Assembly: GCF_019578655.1 (NCBI RefSeq)
Contig: NC_063258.1
Location: 30,012,802 to 30,076,801 of the forward strand
DNA length: 64,000 nt
Direction of reading: 5' to 3'
Origin: Ricinus communis
Taxonomy: Eukaryota; Streptophyta; Magnoliopsida; Malpighiales; Euphorbiaceae
Part shown: in pieces, positions 1-13,586 of the stretch
Layout of the letters: the number at the start of each line of letters is the position of its first letter
Numbering within the stretch: position 1 is the first letter of the stretch
The notes under the pieces: generated by a model
What the model was told of the DNA's origin: nothing
Seen by the model: the letters and a program-made list of their open reading frames with translations, nothing else
Databases searched by the model: none
Translations under genes and position numbers: made by a program

Positions 1-3000
1 CAAGATAACTTCATTTTGTGCTAAGCAAAGGATTTGGTCAAATCTTGAGCATTAAAAGGAGAATAGTTCATGGTGAGATTTGAATACGAAAGTTGATTTC
101 TGGATTAGTCTCACTCGTTTATGAATTATCGGAATAAGTTTGATGGGATGAAGTAAATAACAACAAATGGCATATAAGAGATATTATCACTTTTTGATAG
201 AATATTACGAATAAAATACTGCCATTTAACATGAGAAACGACTCATTTTCCATATTTCAAAGGTTCATAAAAGAACTTGTAAGTATTCTCAACCAACATA
301 TATATCAAATCAAATTAAAAATCATCAAGATTCTATGCCCATTTTTCAAACTAACCACCTTGAGTATCGACATTCTTGAGCTTGTTGGCCAATTCCTATG
401 AATTTTAACAAAGCAAAGAGATCGAATAAATGATTTAGCTCCAGCAGGAATGATATATGTGTGAACAATATCCACATCGCATCACAACGTTATGGTTGGT
501 GTGTAATTTAAATCAATGGAAAATTCAATGCAATGACCCTATATCTTGTATATTACATAGTGCTTAAGAAAATTATGATTCCACTTGTTATTGCATACAA
601 TGCTTTAAAGAAGCATATTGTTGATCGAATCTGTCTATTATCTGATCATTAGTTTAATCAATCGAACTATCATTAATTTTTCAATCTAACAAAAAATCTT
701 ATTTCTCTTTTTTTTTTCCAAAGAATTTAGATAAACCAATTCAATTCTGGTTTGCTGGATGTTAATTTTTCAGTCTAATAAAAAAAATTTAATTCTCTTT
801 TTCTAGAAGAATTTAGATGAACCAATTCAACCCTAATTCGGTGGATGAAATTCATCATTCAATTGGTTAAAATGGTCAAATCAATTTGACCAAAATTATA
901 ATTTTAGCTTCAGATTAAACCAAAATGACCATCAAATTATAATTTAACCAATCTGTCATTTTCACTTTTTAAATTAATGCTTACACATGCACATATATCG
1001 TACATCAACACTAGAGAAGTCCACATATTGAGATTAATAATTAATATAATAGCCAAATCTCACCAAGCTTGAAAGGAAAAATCCAATAGTCAAATTAACA
1101 TAAAATTTCAAATTCTACAACCCCTTCAAATTAAAAAAAAAAAAAAAAGTTGATGCGCCAAAGGAGAAGAAATTGAAAAGACTAATTATACAACTAAGCA
1201 GGGAATATGAGTAATTCTTTTTTCATAGTATATATCATTGGTATGATTTAGCTCTTGTAGTTTCTTAACTATATCATTCTTCTACTTTTAGATATATATT
1301 TAGCTAATTGAAAATTCTCTACTCCTTAAACACAAACAAAAAATTACTTAATTAAACAACTGAAGTAATCAACCAAATAAATAAATAAGAATCAAATAAA
1401 AATATATAAACTCAGTGTTGATTTATGATACTTTATTTGATATCCGACAAAGATAATGTTCTCCAAGTTATAGATGACAATGTGTTGTTTGAGTGTCACC
1501 ATTAAAGTTAACATTATGGTTGATGAGTAATGAGTAATGACATTAACAAACTTTCCTTCTCTTGACAAATGCAACGCCACTTGTTCGACATTCCAAAGAT
1601 GCCATTTCCTATCCCTTTTAATTAATTTAATCAAACTGAAAACCATGTTTAAACTTAACACAACCAACAATCGTGCTGGTCCCCTTACCTTTGGAAAAAA
1701 GAAAAAGCAGAACAAAAGAGAAAAAGGAGGAGTGATGATTAATTAAATAATAAGGGTGAATTAATCATCCAATGACAGATCAACAGAGGCTAATTAACAC
1801 AAACCCAAGCAGAAAGAAAGATCTAATTTATGCCCCTAAAGCAACTTAAAGTATATATGCTTTTGTATTGATTATTGTTAATAATGATAAAAAGAATCAT
1901 TGACAAATTGCTCTAACCAATCACTTCTGCTTCTTGTTTTCTTGGACGTCATCCCTTTTACACATTCTTCCCTATTCAGCAGTATTATTGTTATTGGATT
2001 TGATACTTGCGTAAAGTACCTAAACCTAGCTCTTTAGTTATCTTTATTTATTTATTCATTCATTTAATTTCACATCATGGGTAATTATACTATTTTCATT
2101 CAAGATTAGTTTCGTTTAAACCTGTATTAAACATTACTTTAGATTTTACATCATATACTAAAATGAATGTTACCTAGGTGTTAAATTATATCTTATGGGT
2201 GACTTTGCCAATTAGTCACTAGTTGGGTAAATAAATTCTATAGCTAGGCAGAGTGAAGTGGGGTTTTTCTACTTCTAATGATGTTGAGAAGTGGGTAACA
2301 AAAATAAAAATGTAATAATGTAATGTGAAGAAACATTTCCCATTAGGGGAAGTGGGCATTACAACTTTCCCTTTTTAGGAGTGGGAGATGAGGAGAGTGC
2401 TTACATACATTGTTTTGATTCCCATCAATAACATCAAAGCTAATAAATAAATAAAAAGGAAACAAAAAGAAAAAAAAGAAAAAGAAGAAAATATTATGTC
2501 AAAAAAGCATATTCCACTTGCATTACTAATTATGATAAGCATGCACCTAAGCCACGTAACTTTAATTTTCTATTGTTCTTTTAATATTTTTTTTCCTTCT
2601 ATAGAAACACTAAATAAAGAGACTTTCTGATCATCTATCTATCAACCATGTCCTGTTGATGTCCCTATCCTCTCCGCCACTTTCGGCAAGCAAAGAATGG
2701 AATACAACACTTTGATCTTTTGTTATGGCTACAAGTGTCGGTTTAGGGTTAGTTAGAATTTGTTCTTGGTCTTGAATTGCCAACCGTAAGTTTTTGTCGT
2801 CTTTGCTATATATATATATATATATATAGCAGCTGGCCCAGACCCAGAACCAGAACCAGAACCAGAACCATCTCTTCCTGTTCTTAATAATTACTATTTT
2901 TGTTTGTGATCAGAAAGGGCAAAATCTGAGAATACATAGTAGACTCCAGTAAAAAATATATCCTCAACCTAGCCTGTGATTATTCTATGTGAAGTTATTA

Positions 3001-5600
3001 GTTATAGAGCAGTGAATAAATGAGAATTAAGACATATTATAACTGAAGGGTTAATTATAAATTACATTTTACGTCTAGACAATGTCTTTAAATTTGAAGA
3101 GGAAATTATAATATATATCGATATATGTTTTCTAAATTTATTTTAATAATATTTTCCTTGTAAAAGAGAAAAGGAAAAAAGAAAGGGAAACTTTATCTTT
3201 AAGCTGTTCTTTTTCTCCACCTCCCAACAATTCTTATCATTTTCCAAAATATTGTGGTGAAGTATACAATATGCGAATCTATATGTGGTCCTCCTGTGAG
3301 TTGTGCGGCTGGGGTTCTCATTCATCACCCGAGACAGTGGGGGAAGGAACTCTTTGTTGATGCTAAATTCAAATATATCCTCAATCATCAAATCCTCAGA
3401 TTTTGAGAAAGTGTTGAATTCGAATAAAAGTGGGATAATTACATCTCCAAGGGTAGCACCGATATTCCAACATTTAACACAGGAAGCAAGCCTCGAGTTG
3501 TCGTGATCTCTCCAATGTCTGTCTTCCCATAATTTTCCAAGAAATGTAAAATTAGTTAGTAACATTTAGTGTATGTTGAAGGGGTACTTAAAAGCAAAAC
3601 CCGAAAGAAAAGAAAGGAGTGCCAGGTGGTGTACTCAAATAACTCACATAAGTTTTTAATAGAGCATTTAACAACGTAAATGGCAATGTTTATGCAAATT
3701 AGTATTAGTATGTAAAAGATCTCAGTGAACATAGAATTAGACATTTAATAATGAAAGTGCATGTGTATAAGAATATTAAAAAATGAAATATAGAATTGAA
3801 GAGTGGGGAGGACCATGATATTCTAAAAGAAGCATGTGAAGGAGAGAAGAGGGGCCATGTGGTAGATCACATGCAATTCTAACATACAATTATGCAATAC
3901 AATTGGGTAAGTGCGGAGGTGAGTATCAGATCAGTCAGCATTGTATTTATATATTTATCCCAACAAATTAAAACTTCTCCTGAAACAAAATTGGTCGGAA
4001 AGGAAGATTTATAGGTTTTAAAACTGGTAATGATGAGGCAGGCCATGGGACTGTGTGTTTGGAGTCATGTGTCTCTCTTTCTCACTTTCGGCCTGGTTGT
4101 ATGCAGACATTCAAACATACATTTGTTTCCTCAATATTATATTAACATGAAAGCCTTATGCCTTATCTCATTATCGTTCTTTCGTTTCTTAATTATTCAA
4201 TCAAGTAGCTATTATTATATCTTAATCCCATTTCACTTCATCCTTGCGCAATGCCCCAAAAGTCCACACTATTTTATATCTTTCATCTGCCATCTTTTTC
4301 CCAAATCCTATCACTCTATCTAATTCTATACCTCGAGCTTACACTTTCTAAATTGGTTATTTTATTTTTATGTATATTCACAGCCGAAATTGATTTGCTT
4401 TTTAATTCCAAAACTCTTAAATATCAGTAATATTAATTTTACATATAATTAATAAATCAATAAATAAATACTTTAAGATATCATTTTACATTTCCTGCAT
4501 TAACAAAACCTCAAGTTACTAAAAATATTTTGAATTAATTTTTTAAAAGGGTAAAATATTAAAATTTTCTAATAAATTTATTTTATTCGATTATTTATAA
4601 CCCACCGTTCATAATACGTTGCGGATTGAGGGTTGAATCTGACATAAAAGGATTTGGGAGGCCTTTGGCAATGGATAAAGAAACCTTAAATGGGAAGTAG
4701 TGTTAGAATTTAAAATTTATGACCGTTCAAATAAAAAACTAAAATACAAGAGAACAACATATTATATATAACCGTACAAATGATATATATACAGTTAAAT
4801 AACTGAAAAAATTATATATAAAAAAAATGAAAAGGTAGGAAGAGGAAATAATAATAAAGAAAATCCGATGTTTGATAGATAGAAAGAGTTTGGGCCAAGT
4901 CCAAAACCTCTAAGAGCAGAACCTACTTTATAGCTACGAAACCCAGCTTTGGTTGAACACTCATAAGAGTATAATGATCTGTACTTGCAGGGAAAGGGAC
5001 AAATAATCATTATTTACAAAATCAAAAAATTGTTTTATAAACATAACTCATTATTACTCCTCTTTGCATTCATGCTTGAATTTAGTTAATAAATAAGGTA
5101 TCTAGGACAATATACTAAACATATTTATATCAGTTTAAGTTCATTAATTGTTCTGGAAAAGAAAAGTTTATACATCAATTATGTGTTTTATGTAATTTGA
5201 TCAATTTAAATTTATTTTACTAAAGCAGAATATTATTTAAAAAATTAAACTATCATTGAAAAGAAAGTTTTATTAAACTCTTTTATAAACTCATTTTATT
5301 TTATTATTTTTAATTAAAATAATAACAGCTGTGACATAGACAACTTAATTTCTTTATAATTCACACTCATATAAAAAAATTATTTTACGGAATCGCATTT
5401 GTTCTAAGTTTGGGATTAAATGATTATACAATAAAAGTTTTGATCCCTTAAAATAGTTCGAATTCGGACTATTTGATGGATTGATAAATGTTCAGGGGGC
5501 AAATCGACTCTTTGTTGAAACGACTGAATGAAAATGACAAAGCAGCCCACAACTACTAGACAGGAACCGATGGACAAAGCTCAAAACTAAGGGAAAAATC
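1..5600. other. AT-rich intergenic region, no gene recognised
   Basis: No reading frame here resembles a known protein. The longest, on the minus strand at 3143-3565, has low-complexity composition and no family resemblance. The stretch holds poly-A/T runs, a TA microsatellite and a short hexamer repeat near 2.8 kb, and a short inverted repeat near 3850-3870 (CATGTG, six bases, CACATG). I see no tRNA, rRNA or clear transposon ends. Confidence 0.7.
2807..2870. repeat. TA microsatellite followed by a CCAGAA-type hexamer repeat
   Basis: An uninterrupted TA run at 2807-2828 is followed after about ten bases by a short run of repeats of a six-base CCAGAA/CAGAAC unit (about 2838-2870). Both are simple-sequence repeats that could vary in length between individuals. 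Nothing suggests they are coding. Confidence 0.85.
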
Positions 5601-5639
5601 GAGAAATGAAAAGGTGGTCGTTAAAAATACGTTGGACTG

Positions 5640-6587
5640 CCTAACCTGCCTCCATCTCCTTTTTCACGCTCTTTCTCTAATCTGCAAACCCAGAGTCTCA
5701 GCTCAGTTAGCTCCTCCAAAATCTAAATTTGAGAAAGAAAAAAGAAGAAAAAGATCCAAGGAGTTTGGAAAAGAAACCCTAATCTTAACCCTAAAATTCT
5801 TGTTAAAACCTCAATTACACCCATTCTCAATTCATCACTCGCTCTCAGGTTCATATCATTCTTTTGTTTAGCTTTCTTCTCAATTATCTTCACTTGTCAG
5901 CTTCCAGTCTCTCTCTCTCTCATTGTCTTTCTTTTGTACGTTTAATGTTCTTGCACATAAAGCTTACTCCTTTTTAATGTATACGTTGATAACTTAATGA
6001 ATAAATTTTGTATTTTAAGTAAAAGATTCATAATTCCATTGTACATGACTTTGTTTCCTTATGTTATACCGTTCTTCAACTAAAAGGGACTGACTTTTAT
6101 GCCTGCTATTTCTTAACTTTCATGTTTTTTCCTTAAAGATAAGAGGGAGGTTTATGGGTGTTTTGGCAATGGGGAATTTAAGTTTCTTTCAGGTTTTGGC
6201 CAAGCTATTCTGTGATTTTTCTTTTGGTGCCTCTATTCTTTTCTTTTTTCTTTTTAATCTTGGGAACCTAAATATTTTCCGCGTAATGAAGTATTTGCTA
6301 AAGAATGTGCTTAACAGATGAAAAAAAACTGTTTTTCAATTTTCAAAACGACCTTTTAATCAAGTTGGAGAAAACAGAAAATCTTGTCTTTGTTTTAAAA
6401 TAGTATAAGAGTTATTTACCTTTCCTTAATATGCAAAATGTGGTGGGGATTCCTGGGTTTTGTTTTCTAAAAACGAAGATTTTTAATTTCTTATCATCTC
6501 CGAGCGCAAATAATTTCTATTTGTAATTGAGTTTTTTGGTTGATGAAATTTGTGGATTGAGGTTTTTTTTTTTTTTTCCGTTGGCAG
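5640..6587 (+). promoter_or_regulatory. Probable relict 5' leader with intron of the eIF4A pseudogene
   Basis: Upstream of the pseudogene start is a pyrimidine-rich stretch with a CT run near 5910. A possible donor follows CTCTCAG near 5848, and a clear acceptor (polypyrimidine tract ending in CAG at about 6587) lies two bases before the ATG. Plant eIF4A genes commonly carry a 5' untranslated intron close to the start codon, so this looks like a retained leader. The transcription start is not determinable here. Confidence 0.4.
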
Positions 6588-6589
6588 TA

Positions 6590-8469
6590 ATGGCTGGTTT
6601 GGCACCTCAAGGATCCCAATATGATGCTCGTCACTATGATAGTAAAATTATTGAGGTGTAAGTTCTCATTTTTATTGCAACTTCGTACTGTTTTTGGTAA
6701 CGTTAGAGGTACTATTTGTTTTCCTTTAGTTCTATACTATTTATATATTCTTGTTATCTTGTGCATTTTTTATTTCCTTGCTTGCTGTTACTGATCTATT
6801 GTAATGGTCGGTAATTTGTTGAGCGCAGGCTTGGGGCCAAAGGGCAAGACTTTTTCACATCATATGATGAGGTTTATGACAGTTTTGATGCTATGGGTTT
6901 AAAGGAGAACCTTTTGAGGGGTATTTATGCATATGGGAAACTGCAATATACTGCATTGCCTGGACCATTGTTGCTTGTTTAAGCATGCTAAGAAATTTGC
7001 TAGTTTTAGGTTCTGCATGAGGTGTGGTAGATTGGCCCGTGCCTAATCAGATGAGTCTAAAATATTAAGTCTCATTGGCATGTCTTCTCATTCTTATATT
7101 AATAATTAGTTGTGCGCATACAGCGCCCTAACCTATGCAGCTAGTGGTAAATGTTACAGCTTATAGTGGAAATCAAATTTCTTTGAAGGTTTTGAGAAGC
7201 CTTCTCCAATTCAGCAAAGGGGTATTCTGCCACTCTGCGAGGGATTTGATGTGATCCAGCAAGCACAGCAAGGAACTGGGAAAACAGCTACATTTTGCTC
7301 TGGAATCTTGCAGCAGCTTGATTATGACTTGGTGGAATGTCAGGCTTTAATTCTGACACCCACTAGAGAATTGGCACAGCAGATTGGCTTTAGTTCTAGG
7401 ATTTAGTTCACGCCTGTGTGGGTAGGACTAGTGTTTGTGAAGATCAGCATATTTTCTCAGCTGGTGTCCTTGTTATAGCTGGTGCCCCGGTCGTGTATTT
7501 GATATGTTGCGGAGACAGTCACTTTGTTCTGATAACATCAAGATGTTTGTGCTGGACGAAGCAGATGAAATGCTCTCACGAGGTCTCACGGACCAGGTTC
7601 TTCCTTTTATTTTAATACATGAGTATGCATTATATTACTCTCTGCCATTTTTTACTTGAAGGTGCTAGCTTGAGGATGTATGGTGTGTGCTCGGATATTT
7701 ATACATGTGAGGATCATACTTATTTCATACAGTAAAAGCTATGATATATTATCAATCATGGAATTTATGTTTAATTGAAGAAGAAGGTTCTTAGTTAAAC
7801 GCATTGTGTTACGATTCACTTGCAAAGACGTAACTTTCTTTTCATTTTCAACTTGTTGTACAGATGTACGATATTTTCCAGTTGCTTCCAGCAAAGATTC
7901 AGGTTAGAGTTTTCTCTGCTACCATGCTACCTGAGGCCCTTGAGATCACAAGAAAAGTCAGTAATTAACTAGTGAGGATTTTGATGAAACATGATGAGCT
8001 TAAACTCGAGGGTATCAAGCAATTCCATGTCAATATATTGTGATTTGTGTGAGACTTTAGCAATCACCCAAAGCGTCATCTTTGTGAATACCAGGCGCAA
8101 GGTGGATAGGCTAACAGACAAGATGCAGAGTCATGATCATACACTTTCTGCTACCCATGGATACATGATCAAAACAGAAGGGACGTTATCATGCAGGACT
8201 TTTGCTCTGGTTCCTCTCGTGTGCTCATTACTACTGACATCTTGGCACGTGGTATTGATGTCCAGCAAGTCTCACTTGCTATCAATTATGATCTCCAGAC
8301 ACAGCCAGAGAACTGCCTCAATCGAATTGACCGTAGTGGACGGTTTGGGAGGAAGGGTGTTGCTATCAACTCTGTCACCAAGGATGATGAAAGAATGCTT
8401 TTGGATATCCAGAAATTTTATCATGTAGTAATTGAGGAGCTAGCATCAAATGTTGCTGATCTTCTTTGA
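6590..8469 (+). pseudogene. eIF4A (DEAD-box RNA helicase) pseudogene with retained introns
   Basis: The translated pieces match eukaryotic initiation factor 4A almost end to end. Exon 1 (6590-6657) starts MAGLAPQGSQYDAR. A GT-AG intron leads to exon 2 (6829-6935, [15 protein letters not shown]). Exon 3 (7189-7596) carries motif I (GTGKT), PTRELAQQ and DEAD. From 7864 the rest follows, with SAT and the family C-terminus SNVADLL before the stop at 8467-8469. It cannot make the protein. The exon 2 donor reads GG instead of GT. About 14 residues after LAQQI are lost, with a frame change and stop. One base is missing near 7488. A stop replaces a codon near 7965 (the MNKP position). A block before CDLCETL is lost, and the frame shifts again near 8165. 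Motif VI, normally HRIGR, reads NRIDR. Because introns are present it derives from a duplicated gene, not from reverse-transcribed mRNA. A transcript or a truncated product cannot be excluded. Confidence 0.9.
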
Positions 8470-10203
8470 AGGAATTTTGATTCAGTCTGAGTATATATAT
8501 GACTTAAGTTCAAGAAAAGGTATATGGCTTTGAATTTGGAAGCCATGATTTTTATGTTCCTTGTTGTAGGTTTGAGGCCTTTATTTAACATAGACTGGAT
8601 CTTACTCAAGAGGTCAGATTCTGTGCACTTGAGATGGAATCCAGTTCCATTTTAAAGAACCTGATGATTTAAAGTTGTTTCACAATTTTGCTTGTGTTTT
8701 TCTTTTCTGTCCAGGTAAAGAATTTGCAGAATTATTATAGCATAAGTTGTAATCTATTGTTCTATGTATGATTTATTATGTAGGGTTGAAACATATGATT
8801 AGTTAATTCTCCCAGGACACTAGAATTCTCCAATACTCTCTCTTTTATGCTATATAGCTCGTTTTTCTTAGCATCTTTTTTTCATTTAGTAATAGGCATG
8901 TCCACATATGCATGTGTGAATTTACCTGATGACTAGAGTTGGCGCAAAATGCTTGTTGTATTTGTTCCATCTCAGATATGCTTGTATCTTTGCACTTGTT
9001 TCTTTGTTTTTTTCATTTGGTTGGACTATGGAATTAATTTTAATGCTATATTTGATAGAAATCTCAAGAAATTTATTTCATTCGAAAAAAATACAATGAG
9101 AGAATAAAATGAAAATGATAAAATTAAAGGAGATATTTTAGTGCTATGGAATATATTGATAACTAATATGAAATCTATTTGAAAGTTTTACATATTTTAT
9201 TAGAATAAGAAACCTATTTGAAAGTTTTACATATTTTATTAGAATTTAATTGAGCTATAATATAACTAATTATGTGCAAATTTATTTATAAATAAATTTT
9301 ATAATTTTTATTTAAATACGGTAGAAGACATTTCTAGAATTTATTTTGTTGGTCCTAGCATGGAGAACAGCCTATGTGCCTGTCGGGCATGATGGATTTA
9401 AGACTCCATTGAAACATGTCATGCTTATGATCAATCATTTTCTCTAAAATATCTCATAGTGAGAAGAATATTACTGATAAAATAGGCAACCTTAGGAAAT
9501 TTTGTGGTGGAGCAAAGACCATTTATATATAGGCGGATTGAAGGCAAATTCTCTTCACTTTCCATATATGTAAAGAAGGAGACACATGAACAATGCGTAG
9601 TCAGGTTGGAATATCTTCAGAAATTTATAATGTGATCATAGCTTATCGAATTACTGATAATTATTATTTGCATTGGATAGTTTATATTCAAACATGGCTG
9701 CCTCTTAAGTCAAAATAATGAAAAAATGTAGCCGAAATTATGTACTATAGAACTGATTTCTTTTAACATTTTTGTTTCTCCACTGGATGCTATACATGAA
9801 GAGTTCCGTGCTCTAAAGAAAGAAGAGAAATATATATATATAGATACACAGTTGAATGACTAGTCAAAATTCATGGATACGAGAAATATTAAAGAATAAG
9901 TTAATAATTGCTGTAGACAAAGTGATTCCCTCCTAAACACGCCATCTAGATTCAATCAACACTGTCCAAAATGCATCCCCAAAAACAGAGAAAAAGAAGA
10001 CAAGAATACCAAAGAAAAAAAGAATTTCAAATTCACCAATAGCATTTCATTTTGTTCCTGTTTTTGGACCCCACAATTTTCATTATTCCCGTTCTTTGCC
10101 TCTTCTGTCTAGATCAATAAGCTCAACCAAAGAAAATATAAAACCAACCATTCTATATTTTAGTCCTCTCTCTCTCTCCCTCTCTGTGACATATCAAGAC
10201 TCC
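8470..10203. other. Intergenic region between the eIF4A pseudogene and the DUF3511 gene
   Basis: The first few hundred bases probably hold the old 3' end of the pseudogene. The rest is AT-rich with one short tandem duplication. A CT-rich stretch at about 10165-10186 just before the next start codon is typical of a plant 5' leader. No other coding signal was recognised. Confidence 0.6.
9175..9247. repeat. Two-copy tandem repeat, 39-base period
   Basis: A 39-base unit starting CTATTTGAAAG at 9175 is repeated from 9214 and runs to about 9247. The two copies are nearly identical where they overlap, which suggests a recent local duplication in AT-rich spacer. No coding role is visible. Confidence 0.8.
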
Positions 10204-10596
10204 ATGGAGGACTACAACAGGTCAAGATCATATTCATATTCCTCTTATGGTGGTAGCAATATGCAGATTGAGAGTTACCATGGTCCACAAATACCACCAC
10301 CACCTGCTACTACTTCCTATGAACTAAGGTCTTATAGTGCCTCTTATGCACAGTCTCAGATGGCTAACAACAACTTCACCACCAACACTAGGGACTTTAA
10401 GCTCAAGACAGGCAAAAACGCTTCTGGGTCTTCTTCTTCTAAATCTTGGAGCTTCACTGACCCTGAATTTCAAAGGAAGAAAAGGGTTGCTAGTTACAAA
10501 ATGTACAGTGTTGAAGGCAAAGTCAAAGGGTCTTTTAGGAGGAGTTTCAGGTGGCTCAAGGATCGGTACACCCAAGTGGTTTATGGATGGTGGTGA
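10204..10596 (+). CDS. DUF3511 domain protein (unknown function)
   Basis: Intronless gene for a 130-residue protein. The C-terminal 45-50 residues (about 82-130) match the plant-specific DUF3511 domain: WSFTDPEFQRKKRVASYK, then VEGKVKGS, SFRWLKDRY and the invariant-looking end VVYGWW. The N-terminal half is low complexity, rich in Ser, Tyr, Pro and Asn, and probably disordered. The ATG at 10204 was chosen because it follows a CT-rich leader and begins the family-like MEDYNRSRSYS. An upstream in-frame extension would begin at a non-ATG codon. The molecular function of DUF3511 proteins is not known to me. The basic, aromatic C-terminus has no signal peptide or membrane segment. Its downstream neighbours NIPA9 and LOG8 match the Arabidopsis order At5g11970-60-50, which supports orthology to At5g11970. 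Confidence 0.93.
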   Translation: MEDYNRSRSYSYSSYGGSNMQIESYHGPQIPPPPATTSYELRSYSASYAQSQMANNNFTTNTRDFKLKTGKNASGSSSSKSWSFTDPEFQRKKRVASYKMYSVEGKVKGSFRRSFRWLKDRYTQVVYGWW

Positions 10597-13586
10597 TTTG
10601 GTTGGTATTTTTTCCCCTTTTCATTTTCTTGTTGCTTATCTTCTTTTTCCTTTTTCTGTTTTGTGTTTGTATTTAAGTTCTTGGGGTGGCAATTCAAATT
10701 TCTGTCACAAAAAATTTGTAGATTGATCTGTTATTTTGGACTAGCTTTGAGTTATATAACTGATTGTTGTTACTTTCTTTTTGCTATCTGGAAAGAGGGT
10801 TCAAATTAATCTGTCCATTCCTTTATATCTTTTGATGATTGATGGTGTGATGAAACTTTCTTCTTTTGAGGTTTTTGTATTGGATTGTTCTACTTTTATT
10901 TGTTTTGTTCTTGGTTCTATAAATTTAGTTGCTGCACAAATCGGTGAAGATGGTTTCATTATATTACAGAAGAGGTAAAGATACTCAACTCAACTAAATC
11001 CAAGTCCCAAACTAGTCATTTATCTTCGCGGTTGAAGGTAATCTTTATAGGCTTATGGCTAAAGAACTTTAGAGGGTTGTGCTTTTTCATGCTAAATTTC
11101 ACTTCTTTTTAAATTTTTTCCTTGATTTTAATTAGTTATTGTAGCTTCACAGCGTGCATAGTTGTCTCAGATAGTATTTCTAGGCTATATGCGTTGCCAG
11201 TCTCCTCATTACAATGCCAGAGGCTATCTCACTTCTTCTATGTATGGTTGCATATAGGAAAAAAAACGTGTCCTTTTAATCTGAATAATTGAGTTGATGA
11301 CATAAGAATAGCAGGGGTTGAAGTCATTGATATGCTGCAGTAATTTCTCTGGTTTGAAATACTGCCACTTTCTTTTAGAAGATTACTTTCTCATTGCTGA
11401 AGTGGTCTTGTATCGTATGAGGATGCTCTTTGTTCATGACAGAATTTGTCCGATTTATCTTTCTTGCTTCTCCTCATCATCTCATTTAAATGAAAGATTC
11501 AGAAATGCTTTCTTGTTGAGGTCTGATTTTGACTTTCGTCTTTCCAAGTCTGAAAAGAGGGAATACAGTTGTTGTTCCCTGCACTGGGTTTACATGTGAT
11601 TGTCACAGGCTAACTTTCTTGTTCCTGAAAATGCAGTTGGTCCTTGTTGTAGGTTTCGTCCGGTTCAGTTCTTTCTCTGAAGTCCATTGCTTATTCGAGT
11701 ATGCTCACTGAAATTTAGAATGATTTATTATGTTGTTTAGCAGGACTCCATAAATTAGGTGTTCATGCCTGAGTTTCTGGCACATGAAATACCTACAGAG
11801 GGTTAATGTAATTTTGTTGCTTGTGGATGTTTTTCTCCTTTTATCAGACCTTCCAAATATGTTCTACTGATGTATAACACGACGACGGGTGACTGCAACT
11901 TCAAAGTGGTATTAAAACTGCTATGAACACATGATTTCTCTTTCATGTTTCCTTTCTTGATATACACATGACATATGAGTTTGGTATATACCATTACAAC
12001 AAACTCAATGTTATTCTCTCTGTACTATCGCTGCTATATTATATCATAGACTATCTCTGTTGCTAACCTTGTATTATCACATTGTTTTTTCGGCTTAAAC
12101 TGCTATAGACTATCCACATTTATTGTTCCGGATTAACATATTGATCATCTTGCCCTAGTATCACGAGTACATATATGAAAGTATACAAGTTATGTGAAAT
12201 TTCTCAGTCAAGAATCACAGAAATGGTGAATGCTTTTTAAGTTCCGCACAATTCTTTCTTGGATGGAGACAATGGTGGGTGTGGGAGCCCATCCTTCCCT
12301 ATCAGCAGCTCAAAAGAAAAACTGGACCAGATAAGGTTACGAAGGGCCCTCAGTCTTTTAGACGTTTGGCTGGAAAGGCACAAGGAAAGCTTCTCTCTTG
12401 GGACCGAATTGTAACTAACCTGGAATTCTTCATCACTAAAGAAGCAAAAGGCATTCTGCTTATTGGAAGCAAAGTTGACTTCAAAACCATGTAGTCTGAT
12501 TTATAGATTGTTCAAAGTAATCTAATTGATTGAAGAAAATATTAACATATGGGATTCATTCTTGCACTGACATATGCATTCATTTTCTATAATACCCTTA
12601 TAAGTACATGCTTTTTATATTTAATATATGCATTTCGCTCAAGATTTTGGTGTGACAGCTTGTGAGAATAAGAAAATGTTACCTGAAACTTTCATCCTTC
12701 TTATTCTCCACAAAAATATTGGTAAATTGTTATTTACTCAGTCCCAAGGAGATAGTGCCTTTTTCCTTTCTAGTTTGTCCTAACTTTTCTTTTCCAATTG
12801 TTAGTTTAGTAAATAATTGTTAGATATTTCATCCCTTTAATTAATATGAATATTATCACATACAATTAATTTTCATAAAATGGATTTTGAATTTCTAACT
12901 TTTTTAAAAATTTAATAAAAATATCTTTAAAATTAATGATATTAATTTAAAATTTTATATCTTTTAATCTGCATATAAACTGAAAATGATATTTTTTTTG
13001 AGGCAAAATTAGTAATATTTTGATGGTCAATTATCTAATCCATGGTAATGAATGATATCAAAAATTCAAATCATGATAATCTCACCTTCTTCTAAATTTT
13101 TCAAAATAAAAAAAAAGCACTGCTTATTTAGCCTCTTAATAAAAGAAAGCAAATGTAAGATTGTTATAGACTTTTACTTGGAGGCGTTAAAAACAGGTAA
13201 GTTCTAGCGTTAGCCACCAAAAATAAGAATCAGCCAGGATGTCCCAGTAGCCAATTTTAGTTCAGACATCCTAAAGAATCACAGTCCAGGTTACTTCAAT
13301 TAAATGCAATACCAAAATCTCAATTTTAAATGTTTCTTTCCACTTCCGCTCCACTTGCAGCCAGAGTCCTAAACATGGCAAAGATACAACTAAACAACAC
13401 CCAATTTTATAAAAATAAAAGTAATATTAATAGCAGCAGCTGACAGGTTAGCGTAAACACCAAACAAAACAAACCCACCTTACAAATATTGGACGCCAAC
13501 CACCATCACCATCAATAAAACTCGAAAAAGGAGAGATCTTTACTCTTTTCTTTCTGTGTTCTTTCTGATTTTAAACATCAAACAAC
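10597..13586. other. Intergenic region between DUF3511 and NIPA9 genes
   Basis: About 3 kb with no recognised gene. The first several hundred bases are likely the 3' untranslated region of the DUF3511 gene. A 71-codon open frame at 12279-12494 resembles no family I know and is probably chance. A TATA-like TATAAAA at 13408-13414, about 180 bases before the NIPA9 start, is a candidate core promoter for the next gene. Confidence 0.55.

Noticed and set aside
318..336. miR172-like stretch (reverse complement begins AGAATCTTGATGAT)
   Set aside because: Only about 14 bases match, the GCTGCAT end is missing and no fold-back partner was seen nearby.
3143..3565. 140-codon minus-strand frame
   Set aside because: Low complexity, no family resemblance, no promoter or splice context. 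Consistent with chance.
12279..12494. 71-codon plus-strand frame between DUF3511 and NIPA9
   Set aside because: Composition is somewhat protein-like but I recognise no family, and no splice partners or promoter were found.
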